Source: Sphingobacterium spiritivorum ATCC 33861
Lineage (GTDB): Bacteria > Bacteroidota > Bacteroidia > Sphingobacteriales > Sphingobacteriaceae
Length of the DNA: 64,000 bases
Direction of reading: 5' to 3'
Assembly (NCBI RefSeq): GCF_000143765.1
Contig: NZ_GL379773.1
Location: 313,426 to 377,425 of the forward strand
How positions within the stretch are numbered: position 1 is the stretch's first letter; each line of letters starts with the position of its first letter. The notes under the pieces were generated by a model, which was not told the origin of the DNA, did not search any database, and saw only the letters and a list, made by a program, of their open reading frames with translations. Positions 34,937 through 43,822 of the stretch are shown here, one piece after another. The position numbers and the translations under genes are program-made.

Positions 34937-35623
34937 CTATTCGCCCTTTTGGATCAGTTTTTTAATATTCGAAAGTTCTCCGAATAAGACGAGTAAATCC
35001 TCTTCCCTGAGCATGGTATCAGATTTGGCAATTCCTGTTGCTTCTTTTATCTTCACATTTTTACCTTTTTCCAGCACATCCCGCTGATTGACAGTTGTGA
35101 GTACGATCACCCCGTAACTATTAGTGAGATTTGCCTGTTCCAAGGTCATCCCGATATATTTTGCAGGTACTTTAGTCTCTACAATACTGTATTTGTCCGA
35201 GATCTTGAAGGAATCTACAATATCAATATTATCCAGGCGCATGGCTAGTCGTTCCGCAGCCTCTTCCTCCGGCATGATGTATTCATCGATTTCCATTGCT
35301 TCCATAACTGTCTTCTGTAAATCAGACACTACACGACCAATAATACGTTTCACGTGAAGCTGCTTCAATAAGGCTGTAGTAAGCATCGAGGCGCCCTCGT
35401 CTTCACCAATGGCCACAATAACAGCATGACTGTCTCTTAGTGGCAGAGCGCTCACAGAATCGCGATCTGTAGTATCCATACATACCGTATGAGTCACCCT
35501 GTCCTTCAGTTGTTCGACAATCGTAAGATTTTTATCGGCACCGATTACCTCATGTCCCAACTCGGTGAGGTGTATAGCCAACGATTTCCCAAAATGTCCC
35601 AAACCTAATACGATATATTTCAT
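34937..35623 (-). CDS. TrkA/KtrA-type potassium uptake regulatory subunit
   Basis: This 228-residue soluble protein has an RCK nucleotide-binding domain with the GLGHFGKSLA motif (residues 7-16) and acidic AD at the end of strand 2, then an RCK_C domain (about 140-225). With a single RCK pair it is like KtrA rather than the double-length TrkA. It gates the adjacent TrkH/KtrB channel in response to nucleotide binding. The gap to the channel gene is 9 nt, so the two are co-translated. Confidence 0.95.
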   Translation of the reverse strand: MKYIVLGLGHFGKSLAIHLTELGHEVIGADKNLTIVEQLKDRVTHTVCMDTTDRDSVSALPLRDSHAVIVAIGEDEGASMLTTALLKQLHVKRIIGRVVSDLQKTVMEAMEIDEYIMPEEEAAERLAMRLDNIDIVDSFKISDKYSIVETKVPAKYIGMTLEQANLTNSYGVIVLTTVNQRDVLEKGKNVKIKEATGIAKSDTMLREEDLLVLFGELSNIKKLIQKGE

Positions 35624-35632
35624 GCTGATAAA

Positions 35633-37411
35633 TTAGAATAATATTTTTTCACTCGGATAGACATAATTTCTATTCCGCATATTTTTTATAAATGCAACAA
35701 GCAGCGTTAACGTGCCTACACGCCCTACAAACATGGTAAAGATAATGATAATCTTACTAGCCGGACTCAGAGAGGGAGTGACACCCAAAGAAAGTCCACA
35801 GGTCGTATAAGCGGATACCGTTTCAAAAAGAAGCTCTTTCATTCCTTTGCCGGGATCTGAAAAATTGAGCAAAACAAAAGAAATTCCAATCGTAACTCCC
35901 GAAAGCAATATAATGGCAAACGCCTTATTTACAGATTCGGGAATGATTCTTCTTTTGAAAATGTCTATAGAATCTTTTCCTCTTGCCAGAGATAAAATAT
36001 TCAATAACGCAATGGCTACGGTCGTCACTTTCACACCTCCTCCCGTAGACCCGGGAGAAGCTCCGATCCACATCAAGGATGTCACCATAATCACAGTAGG
36101 ACCACTCAGAAAATTAAGATTTACACTATTGAAACCAGCAGAGCGGGAAGCATTCGTCATAAAAAAAGCGGATACGATCTTGCCATACCAGGTCTCATCC
36201 TGCTGCAGCGTATTGTTGTATTCAAACAGAAAATAAGAACTGGTCGCCAACACGACTAGGATAAGATTACAAATCAGTATAAATTTAGAATTAAAGCTAA
36301 AAGGCCAGGGTTTATGAACATAACTGCGCTTTAAGATCAGCTTGCAAAACAGCGCCTGAACCTTTGTCTTTGCATAGGTATAAAAATTGTAAACTGTTCC
36401 AAAGCCTAGTCCTCCGAAAACAAATATCATGGCGAGCGCTAACTGAAAGTTATAGTTATACCGGTAATCCGCATGCTGTATCCCATCCGGAAGAATAGAA
36501 AACCCGGCATTACAAAACGAAGAGACAGCATGAAAAATAGAAAAGAAAACCTGATCACCAATAGAATTAAACAGGGTTGGATCCAACGTAAAATAGATAG
36601 AAACAGCACCTATAAATTCGAATAAGAGTGTAATGAAAATAATCGTCAGTAAAGTACTGATTACCGAGTTAAGTTTATTCTCTTCCAGTATCTCCCCAAA
36701 CATCAGTTGATTTTTAAAGGAAAATCCACCGGAAAAGAAGTACCCGAAAAAACCAGTAAAAGTCATAATTCCCAATCCGCCGATCTGGATAAGAACCAGA
36801 ATCACGGTCTGTCCGAACATGGAAAAATTAGAAGATATATCTGTCACTGAAAGTCCTGTAATACAAACTGCACTAGTCGCCATAAACAAGGCATCTATAA
36901 AAGTCAAAGGAGCGACTAAAGTGGTGCGGGGCAACATAAGAATCAAAGTGCCGATAAGGATCAGCACTAAAAAACTGATGACAAAAAGAATCGTAGGATT
37001 AAAGTAAAAGTTATCAAAAAACAGACTGTTTTTTGATAGTGCAGATAAAAAGATGAGGTATATTCCGAGATATATCCACTCTTCTTTATTAAAAAATGAA
37101 AGTGATTCAAGTCCGGAAAGCCGGGCAAGGGTGATAAAGAAAAAGTAGCCAATGATTACAAGTCCTGAAATATTGGAAACCCCGATTCTCTTTTGAACTA
37201 ATATCGATGATACGGTACGAAATCCTTCTAACAGGAACAAACCAAAGAACATTCCGTGTATAACAACTTCGAATACTTTCGCAATCTTAGGATCTGTTAT
37301 ATATCCCACATGCAAAATAACAGCAAATGCACAGATCATGCTCACGTAGAACATGCAAATGTCTATTATCTTGTTTTTGTATTTAAAAATAAACTTTAAG
37401 AAACCTAACAT
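35633..37411 (-). CDS. TrkH/KtrB-type potassium uptake channel subunit
   Basis: This 592-residue membrane protein has extra N-terminal helices (about 1-150) followed by the TrkH/KtrB core with four selectivity-filter repeats: TSAVCITGLSV near 182-192, a second at SSFCNAGFS near 297-305, TNASRSAGFNSV near 413-424, and AYTTCGLSLG near 528-537. It imports potassium with the RCK subunit encoded next to it. It belongs to the group of long TrkH proteins found in Bacteroidota. A -7 candidate lies 30 nt upstream. Confidence 0.95.
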   Translation of the reverse strand: MLGFLKFIFKYKNKIIDICMFYVSMICAFAVILHVGYITDPKIAKVFEVVIHGMFFGLFLLEGFRTVSSILVQKRIGVSNISGLVIIGYFFFITLARLSGLESLSFFNKEEWIYLGIYLIFLSALSKNSLFFDNFYFNPTILFVISFLVLILIGTLILMLPRTTLVAPLTFIDALFMATSAVCITGLSVTDISSNFSMFGQTVILVLIQIGGLGIMTFTGFFGYFFSGGFSFKNQLMFGEILEENKLNSVISTLLTIIFITLLFEFIGAVSIYFTLDPTLFNSIGDQVFFSIFHAVSSFCNAGFSILPDGIQHADYRYNYNFQLALAMIFVFGGLGFGTVYNFYTYAKTKVQALFCKLILKRSYVHKPWPFSFNSKFILICNLILVVLATSSYFLFEYNNTLQQDETWYGKIVSAFFMTNASRSAGFNSVNLNFLSGPTVIMVTSLMWIGASPGSTGGGVKVTTVAIALLNILSLARGKDSIDIFKRRIIPESVNKAFAIILLSGVTIGISFVLLNFSDPGKGMKELLFETVSAYTTCGLSLGVTPSLSPASKIIIIFTMFVGRVGTLTLLVAFIKNMRNRNYVYPSEKILF

Positions 37412-37439
37412 CCTCTTTTCTGCTGCAACTGTAAGGTAG

Positions 37440-37447
37440 CAAAGATA
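37440..37447 (-). promoter_or_regulatory. Candidate -7 element of the TrkH/TrkA operon
   Basis: CAAAGATA on the plus strand is TATCTTTG on the minus strand, in the 51-nt gap between the AsmA-like gene and trkH. It would allow the transporter to be expressed apart from the gene upstream. No -33 match is seen. Confidence 0.37.
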
Positions 37448-37462
37448 GCCACCTCCTTTCGT

Positions 37463-39253
37463 TTATTTCTTTTCCTTTTTATCTTCTTCTTTCTTATCCT
37501 TCTTTTTGAAGATGGAATTGAAGAATTTCTTGGTCTTACTGATTGTTTCCGTTGCCGTTTCGGCCTTCCCCATAAGCTTCGCTTCACGCTCAGGAGTCAT
37601 ACCGACACATTGTTTGATTCCTGCGAGCAGACTTTGCCATAATGTTTTGAAAAAAGGATATTGCGGAACACGCTTGTAATTAACATTTCCCACATGATAG
37701 ACTTCATTTGCATCAGGATTACTGTCATTCAGAATAAAACTATTGACTAAAAAAGAAATAGCACGCTTAGAGACCTTCTCTTCACCTTTGCCTTGCTCAT
37801 TCAGGATATTTATTTTTAGATGATTGTAATCGAATTTGAACGTTCCCCAATTGCGGTAATCATTGGCTTTATAATCAAAATTGATTCTTTTGATATTCCC
37901 GGATGCAATCTCCACATTTAGCAGCGGTCGCAGGATTCTGTTAAATGCCGTAGCATTCATCGCTCCTACCGAACCCTTATACGTATGTTCACCCTGCTTA
38001 CTCAGCATATCAAATCCAAATTCGACTTTTAACAGTCCGGAGCCCATAATATTGCTACTCAGGTTGGCCATCATCCATTTGTTTTTCTTAAGCGCTAAAG
38101 AATCGTTGGTTACATTCGTCAGATAACCTCTGGTATGGTCAAAAGAAATAGAACCCTCTTTCAGATATTTATTACTAAACTCTGAATAAGTCACATCGAC
38201 ATTTTCAACCAGAACCGTATCTAACCGAAGCAGCCCCTTTAACTGAAGCAATTTTTGATGAGGAGACTGCCCTATCTTGTTTTCGGATGGACTATGATAT
38301 CGTTTATCCGATGAAATTACAACAGATCCGTTTCTGATCTGCGCACGTCTGGCCGTCAGTTGCTTATTCCGCATCAGATTCTTAAAGTCCAGATTTTCAA
38401 AACGAACAGTATCAAACCGCAGCGAGGCAATTGAGCCTCCGGATCCTTTCTTTTTGTAGAAAGCATCCTTTTTTAACTGCGGAACATAAGAGACTTTAGT
38501 CAGCAGGATATTCTGTTCTTCCGTATTGATCTTCAGCTTTTCAAATCCGACCTTATACAATCCGTTAGGAAGAGGATACTCAAATTTCGGCACCTCCAGT
38601 TCGATCATTTTGGTATGGTAGAAGCGAAGAGAATCTGAGATTGATGTCGAATCAATTAGCACATCTCTCACCCGTAGATTAACCTTTTCAATCTCCATAT
38701 GTGATGACCTGCCTTTGTCAAGCTGCGTATATTTAAAGGAAATATCTTCAACTTTTATACCTCCGATCTGAATCGTATTTAAAAATTTCCTGACGCTCTC
38801 ATACAGCGTCTTTTGCGGTTTGGTAGACACCGTATCATTGTAGGCATGGTATTCATTCATCAGATGAATCTTGGGACTTTCGAATTCGATAGATTCGATC
38901 TTAAGCTTCTTTTTCTTTAAAATATCAATAATATTGAAGCTCACTATTTTAAGTTTGGAAACTTTGATATGAACCCTGTTGTTAGGCGCCTCTTTGCGCT
39001 GGTCCATCTGCTTATAGACATTGGAATCCGGGATAAGCTCCACATTCCTGACAACCACATTTCCAAGACCGGGATTTATATCCAGATCATCATATTTCAA
39101 GGTGTAAAGACTATCGCTGGCATCTTTAATTGCTTCCTTTAACTGATCCTCTACAATGGGCTTCCAATGTATACTTAGATACCAACTTGCACTTACTACC
39201 GCAATGATAAGAAATGCAACTACCCCGATTACCCATTTCCAAACTGGCTTCAT
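37463..39253 (-). CDS. AsmA-like (DUF748-type) envelope protein
   Basis: This 596-residue protein has one N-terminal membrane helix (residues 7-27), then a long beta-rich region (about 45-540) with repeated segments of the form VRNVELIPDSNVY and IGGIKVEDISFKYTQ, as in AsmA/DUF748 proteins that bridge the envelope and may carry lipids. The C-terminal 25 residues are a Lys/Asp/Glu-rich tail (KKDKKEEDKKEKK). The substrate is unknown. The gene diverges from the exported pair at 39386 with 132 nt between starts. Confidence 0.8.
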   Translation of the reverse strand: MKPVWKWVIGVVAFLIIAVVSASWYLSIHWKPIVEDQLKEAIKDASDSLYTLKYDDLDINPGLGNVVVRNVELIPDSNVYKQMDQRKEAPNNRVHIKVSKLKIVSFNIIDILKKKKLKIESIEFESPKIHLMNEYHAYNDTVSTKPQKTLYESVRKFLNTIQIGGIKVEDISFKYTQLDKGRSSHMEIEKVNLRVRDVLIDSTSISDSLRFYHTKMIELEVPKFEYPLPNGLYKVGFEKLKINTEEQNILLTKVSYVPQLKKDAFYKKKGSGGSIASLRFDTVRFENLDFKNLMRNKQLTARRAQIRNGSVVISSDKRYHSPSENKIGQSPHQKLLQLKGLLRLDTVLVENVDVTYSEFSNKYLKEGSISFDHTRGYLTNVTNDSLALKKNKWMMANLSSNIMGSGLLKVEFGFDMLSKQGEHTYKGSVGAMNATAFNRILRPLLNVEIASGNIKRINFDYKANDYRNWGTFKFDYNHLKINILNEQGKGEEKVSKRAISFLVNSFILNDSNPDANEVYHVGNVNYKRVPQYPFFKTLWQSLLAGIKQCVGMTPEREAKLMGKAETATETISKTKKFFNSIFKKKDKKEEDKKEKK

Positions 39254-39347
39254 CCTTTAAATTTATAATGATCTTTACTTTTATTTAATTATCAATCCGT
39301 CATAAAACAACTGCGTATGCTATTATGTTTTAAGACTGTATATTATT

Positions 39348-39379
39348 TTGGCTTCACTCGTATAAATATCTTACTTTTA
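39348..39379 (+). promoter_or_regulatory. Promoter of the exported-protein pair
   Basis: TTG (39348-39350), a 21-nt spacer and TACTTTTA (39372-39379) resemble the Bacteroidota -33/-7 promoter with one mismatch at the last base. The start codon of the next gene is only 6 nt past the -7 element, so the leader would be about 3 nt or absent. Confidence 0.5.
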
Positions 39380-39385
39380 CTCTAA

Positions 39386-40426
39386 ATGATTTATAAGAAC
39401 ATACACGTATATTTTTGTCTCTTCGCCCTGTTGTTACTGATAGCTGTGAGTTGTCAGAGTCCTCAGAAAGAGGTTTCATTTTACTATTGGAAAACAACAT
39501 ACGCATCCGACTCGATTATTCAAAACAGTCTCAACCAGCTCCATACCAACAAACTGTATGTAAGGATTATGGATATAGACATGCAGGAAAACGGACGTGA
39601 ACCGATACCCATTTCGCCTATTACTTTCAAAGATACTCTTCCGGCAGATATGCAGATCGTTCCGGTAGTTTTTATCAACACCCGAATCTTTCAATCCATG
39701 GACAGTCTTACAATAAGAGGGTTAGCCCACAAAATCGTGCCATTTGTGATTGAAAAAGTAAAACAGAGCGGCAATACTACATTCGGAGAGTTACAACTGG
39801 ACTGTGACTGGACAGCCTCGTCCCGTGACAAATTCTTTTATCTGATCGAATTTATGAAGACTTTTCCGGAGCTGGCAAATGTAGAACTCACTTCCACCCT
39901 GAGACTCCACCAGATCAAAAACATCAAAACCAGCGGTATACCTCCTGTATCGAGAGCTATTCTTATGTGCTATAACATGGGGAACCTCCGAAAATTCGGA
40001 ACCCAAAACTCCATATTGAATCAGGAAGATCTTAATCTGTATCTCAAAGATCATTTAGGAAACTATCCCCTCAAGCTCGATGTTGCACTACCTCTGTTCG
40101 AATGGTTCGTTGTATTCCGCAATCAGGAGTATGCGGGAATTTCCAAAAAAATCAATAAAGAAAATCTGGATAATACCAGCTTATTTACCCGTAATCCAAA
40201 CACAAATCTGTATGTATTGAAGCAGGATCTTCCTGAAAAAGGACTGATGAAAAATGATATCATAAGATATGAGTTTGTTTCTGAAGAGGACCTGTCAAAA
40301 ACGGCTTCATTTTTGAAGAAAGAATTAAAGAAAGAAGATCGAAACATTGTGTTCTATCATCTGGACAAAACAATACTATCAACATACCCGAATGAAACTT
40401 TACAAAAAATCATTAATCGTCTCTAG
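39386..40426 (+). CDS. Uncharacterised lipoprotein, possible TIM-barrel fold
   Basis: This 346-residue protein has a lipoprotein signal ending AVSC at residue 23. The mature part contains the FYYWKTTY opening, an FGELQLDCDWTASSRDKFF segment near 133-151 and LDVALPLFEWFVVF near 231-244. The LQLDCDW motif with the alternation of strands and helices recalls glycoside-hydrolase-like TIM barrels such as DUF3142, but I cannot assign a family. Its last 35 nt overlap the start of the next gene, so translation of the two is coupled. It probably sits in the periplasm or on the outer membrane. Confidence 0.8.
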   Translation: MIYKNIHVYFCLFALLLLIAVSCQSPQKEVSFYYWKTTYASDSIIQNSLNQLHTNKLYVRIMDIDMQENGREPIPISPITFKDTLPADMQIVPVVFINTRIFQSMDSLTIRGLAHKIVPFVIEKVKQSGNTTFGELQLDCDWTASSRDKFFYLIEFMKTFPELANVELTSTLRLHQIKNIKTSGIPPVSRAILMCYNMGNLRKFGTQNSILNQEDLNLYLKDHLGNYPLKLDVALPLFEWFVVFRNQEYAGISKKINKENLDNTSLFTRNPNTNLYVLKQDLPEKGLMKNDIIRYEFVSEEDLSKTASFLKKELKKEDRNIVFYHLDKTILSTYPNETLQKIINRL

Positions 40427-42788
40427 TCTGTTTCTGGCGGCATATTTTGGTGAAATTGCAGTGAATATTGCCTGTGGTCCGGAAATGGATCCTTACGATA
40501 ATCAAACATCCTATTTTCTGCCTAATATAGAGGCAGGAAGCTATTCGGCCTTTCAATATATACCCTATAGATTTCTTTACTCAGAAGAAGAACCTCAGAG
40601 TGAAGCCGTGATTAATATCCGAGAATGGACAGATTACCTTGGGAAAAGCGTAAAACCAGAAGATGTACAGGCATTGATGTATAAAGCAGACAGTGCGAGT
40701 GTAGTTTCATTCCTGGCGGCTACAGATCAGAAACAATTACCGGACTCCTTATCAGGAAACACATTTGCCATAAAACTATTGGAGCCAAAATCAGTAGCTG
40801 CAAAAGAATATTTCAGCCTCACAAAGGAGGCTGAAAATTTAACTTTCGTTCCTTATAATTATTGGGATCCTGCTCCGGTAGATTATTCCTCTATACTGGA
40901 TATTGCCGAAAAAGCTGAAGAAAAAATCGAAACATTTCCTGCGAATAGCTTCTTGAGATTAAGATATTCTTACCAGGCAGCAAGATTGTATCTGTATGCA
41001 AAAGAATACGATAAATCTATCCTGATATATGAAAAGTATATCGCACCTGTAAAATCTAAAAGTGCACTGATGGGTTGGGCATTATCCAACTATGCCGGTG
41101 CAAAAAGATGGAACGGAGAAAAAGCTGAAGCTGCATTTTTATATGCTAAAGTTTTCTATTCCAACCCGGAAAGAAGAGTATTGGCTTATAAAAACTTCCA
41201 CTATATAGATATTCCTGATGAAGAAGTCACAGCCTTATCCAAGACAAAACAGGATCAGATCAGTCTTGCAGCATTGCTGGGTTTTTCCGCGTCGGACATG
41301 ACAATGGAATATTTGAGAACTTGCTATACATTGGATCATAACAATGAAGTAGTGGGTATGTTGCTAACCCGGGAAGTAAACAAGCTGGAATCTGCTCTGA
41401 TCACACCGTATTCCTTAAACTGGACATACTACAATCCTTTCGGCAGTCCTGAAGAACAAGAAAAATCACAAAAACATGCTCACGAACTGCGTGATTTCGC
41501 ACTCCAGCTATCCGGAAAACAAAAGAGTCTGGGACTTCTCACCGCCGCTTATACCAGCTGGCTGATTAACGAAAATGAAGCCGCTCAGGGATATTTGAAA
41601 AAAATAAATGTTAAAAAACTTCCGGAACCAATTCTCGACCAATTCCGTATTACCGATATGCTGACCCAACTCACCGATTGGAAAAAAGGACGTGAAGTTA
41701 ATGAAGATAAAATGGTCTCCACGCTCGACTGGCTTTCTGAAAAGTCTAAGGGAGAGCAACGTAAAGAAAATGATCAGTATTATTACGGCTATGAAGGAAG
41801 CCCGTACAGCCTTATCGGCAAAAACATCTTAAGCAATATTCTGGTGCCTCAGTATCTGGCAAAAGGCGACACTGCCTTAGCGAGCCTGGCGGCATTAAAA
41901 GCGGATATATTCAGCAATAACAACTATGTACAGGATACGCTTGAAAAGAATTTCAACTATTCTACAGACATATTCTGGAAGAAATATCTAACCTCTTCAT
42001 CTATAATAGAAATACAGAATTATCTTCAAAATCCGGAGCAGCAGAAAGGCATAGTCAAATATCTGCTTCAGGGAATCAGCAATACTGATCAGATGGCAAT
42101 CACAGAGCTTTTAGGAACGACCTATCTCCGTACACATGATTACGAAAATGCCGTCAAAACTTTAGAAAAGCTTCCGAATACATACACCTATCAATCCTAT
42201 AATGACTGGTATTCAGATCAGACCGTATATGCCAATCCTTTCATTACAATGAATAACGATTACCCAAAAGAGAGAGGCACTGATGTATTCGACAAGTTGG
42301 ATTTCGCCAGACAGATGCTACAGTTAGAGAAAAAACTCAAAACGGAAAAAGATCCACAAAAACAGGCAAATATCTATTTTATGATGGCAAATGGAGTGTA
42401 TCAAACCTCTACCTTCGGAAATGGATGGATGCTGATAAGCTACAATTGGAGCTGTTATGATCCATACACTGCGCCTGAGGTAGACTGGGAATACGACTAT
42501 CTGCAGGGAAGACAGGCAAAGCGTTGGTATGAAAAAGCGCGTACATTAAGTAAAGACAACGAATTCAAAGCGCGTTGTACTTTCATGCTTGCAAAATGCC
42601 AGCAAAAAGAATTTCAATATTCAAATGAAGAGCGATGGAAATATTATGAATTCTTCTCACAGTCTCCGTTCTATCTGTATAGCTTTAACAATCCATACTT
42701 TAAAGAACTAAAAAACAACTATTCCAAGACACAATATTACCAGATCGCGGTTAATGAGTGTTCTTATTTACGGGATTTTATTAATTAA
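40392..42788 (+). CDS. Uncharacterised large exported protein, partner of the upstream lipoprotein
   Basis: The ATG at 40392 (MKLYKKSLIVSS) starts a hydrophobic N-terminal signal and gives 798 residues; the frame is open 15 codons further up, but that would put a polar stretch before the signal. A Cys at residue 28 (IACGPEMDPYD) could be a lipid site. The mature part is helical and rich in Tyr and Lys with TPR-like pairs (RLYLYAKEYDKSILIYEKYI, KARTLSKDNEFKARCTFMLAK). I do not recognise a function. It overlaps the upstream lipoprotein gene by 35 nt, and its stop shares the palindrome TTAATTAA with the convergent rsgA stop. Confidence 0.82.
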   Translation: MKLYKKSLIVSSLFLAAYFGEIAVNIACGPEMDPYDNQTSYFLPNIEAGSYSAFQYIPYRFLYSEEEPQSEAVINIREWTDYLGKSVKPEDVQALMYKADSASVVSFLAATDQKQLPDSLSGNTFAIKLLEPKSVAAKEYFSLTKEAENLTFVPYNYWDPAPVDYSSILDIAEKAEEKIETFPANSFLRLRYSYQAARLYLYAKEYDKSILIYEKYIAPVKSKSALMGWALSNYAGAKRWNGEKAEAAFLYAKVFYSNPERRVLAYKNFHYIDIPDEEVTALSKTKQDQISLAALLGFSASDMTMEYLRTCYTLDHNNEVVGMLLTREVNKLESALITPYSLNWTYYNPFGSPEEQEKSQKHAHELRDFALQLSGKQKSLGLLTAAYTSWLINENEAAQGYLKKINVKKLPEPILDQFRITDMLTQLTDWKKGREVNEDKMVSTLDWLSEKSKGEQRKENDQYYYGYEGSPYSLIGKNILSNILVPQYLAKGDTALASLAALKADIFSNNNYVQDTLEKNFNYSTDIFWKKYLTSSSIIEIQNYLQNPEQQKGIVKYLLQGISNTDQMAITELLGTTYLRTHDYENAVKTLEKLPNTYTYQSYNDWYSDQTVYANPFITMNNDYPKERGTDVFDKLDFARQMLQLEKKLKTEKDPQKQANIYFMMANGVYQTSTFGNGWMLISYNWSCYDPYTAPEVDWEYDYLQGRQAKRWYEKARTLSKDNEFKARCTFMLAKCQQKEFQYSNEERWKYYEFFSQSPFYLYSFNNPYFKELKNNYSKTQYYQIAVNECSYLRDFIN

Positions 42789-43705
42789 TTGCGGGTATTC
42801 TCGTTATGGTAGATACTCAGGTAGCTATCATAACGGGAGGCCTCAATAGCTCCGTTTTCCACAGCCTCCATCACTGCACAACCCGGCTCATTCACATGAC
42901 GACAATTGTTAAAGCGGCATTTATTGAGCAAAGCCCTCATTTCAGGAAAAAAATGAGATAATTCCTGCGGTTCTATATCTACGATTCCCAGTTCGCGTAT
43001 ACCAGGTGTGTCAATGAGTTTGCCACCAAAGGGCAGATCCATCATCTCCGCAAAAGTAGTTGTATGCTTCCCTTTATCTGACCAGTCCGAGATACTTCCT
43101 GTTTTCAATCCGGCTTCCGGAATCAACGCATTGATTAACGTAGATTTGCCTACACCCGAATGCCCTGATACCAGCGTGACCTTATCTTTCAACAGATCTT
43201 TTAGTTCTTCCACATTGATTCCTTCCAGAGCTGAGACCTTGTAACAAGGATAGCCGATAGATTCGTAGATCTGTTCATATTCCTTCAGAATATCCAGACC
43301 TTCATCACTGAACAGATCCAGTTTATTAAAAACTAACATAGCAGGCACACTGTACGCTTCGGCAGTCACTAAAAAGCGGTCAATAAACCCCAGTGATGTC
43401 GGAGGAGAAGCCAGTGTAACCACCAGAAGAGCCTGATCCAGATTAGCACCTATAATCTGTGTTTGTTTAGAAAGATTGACAGATCTGCGGATAATATAAT
43501 TGCGGCGAGGCTCCAGATGCCTGATCACACCACTATCAAGGTCCGGCTCCAGATCAAATTCAACCCAATCACCAACAGCCACAGGATTAGTACTTTTGAT
43601 ACCATGGGTACGAAACTTGCCCTTTATCCGGCATTCATAACGACGGCCATCATCCCCCAGCACCAGATACCAACTCCCTGTAGACTTTGTCACCAAACCT
43701 CTCAT
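42785..43705 (-). CDS. rsgA: Ribosome small subunit-dependent GTPase
   Basis: This 306-residue circularly permuted GTPase matures the 30S subunit. An N-terminal OB-fold (about 1-70) is followed by the G motifs in permuted order: VFNKLD (G4) near 120-125, GHSGVGKSTLIN (G1) near 181-192, and DTPGIRELG (G3) near 228-236. A C-terminal zinc knuckle reads CRFNNCRHVNEPGC near 262-275. All key motifs are present. It converges on the exported-protein gene with a 4-nt overlap of stops. Confidence 0.97.
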   Translation of the reverse strand: MRGLVTKSTGSWYLVLGDDGRRYECRIKGKFRTHGIKSTNPVAVGDWVEFDLEPDLDSGVIRHLEPRRNYIIRRSVNLSKQTQIIGANLDQALLVVTLASPPTSLGFIDRFLVTAEAYSVPAMLVFNKLDLFSDEGLDILKEYEQIYESIGYPCYKVSALEGINVEELKDLLKDKVTLVSGHSGVGKSTLINALIPEAGLKTGSISDWSDKGKHTTTFAEMMDLPFGGKLIDTPGIRELGIVDIEPQELSHFFPEMRALLNKCRFNNCRHVNEPGCAVMEAVENGAIEASRYDSYLSIYHNENTRN

Positions 43706-43789
43706 ACCCTATCAAAAATGATTTCAGCCATTTGCTCCATGTGACAAAAGTCGTAAAAATTTATTAATCTTCGGAAGTATTGAATTTAT

Positions 43790-43797
43790 TACCTTTG
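43790..43797 (+). promoter_or_regulatory. -7 element of polA
   Basis: TACCTTTG matches TAnnTTTG, 25 nt before the polA GTG. It would give a leader of about 22 nt. The -33 element is not clear. Confidence 0.42.
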
Positions 43798-43822
43798 TGA
43801 ATACACCGTTAAATAAGATTTT

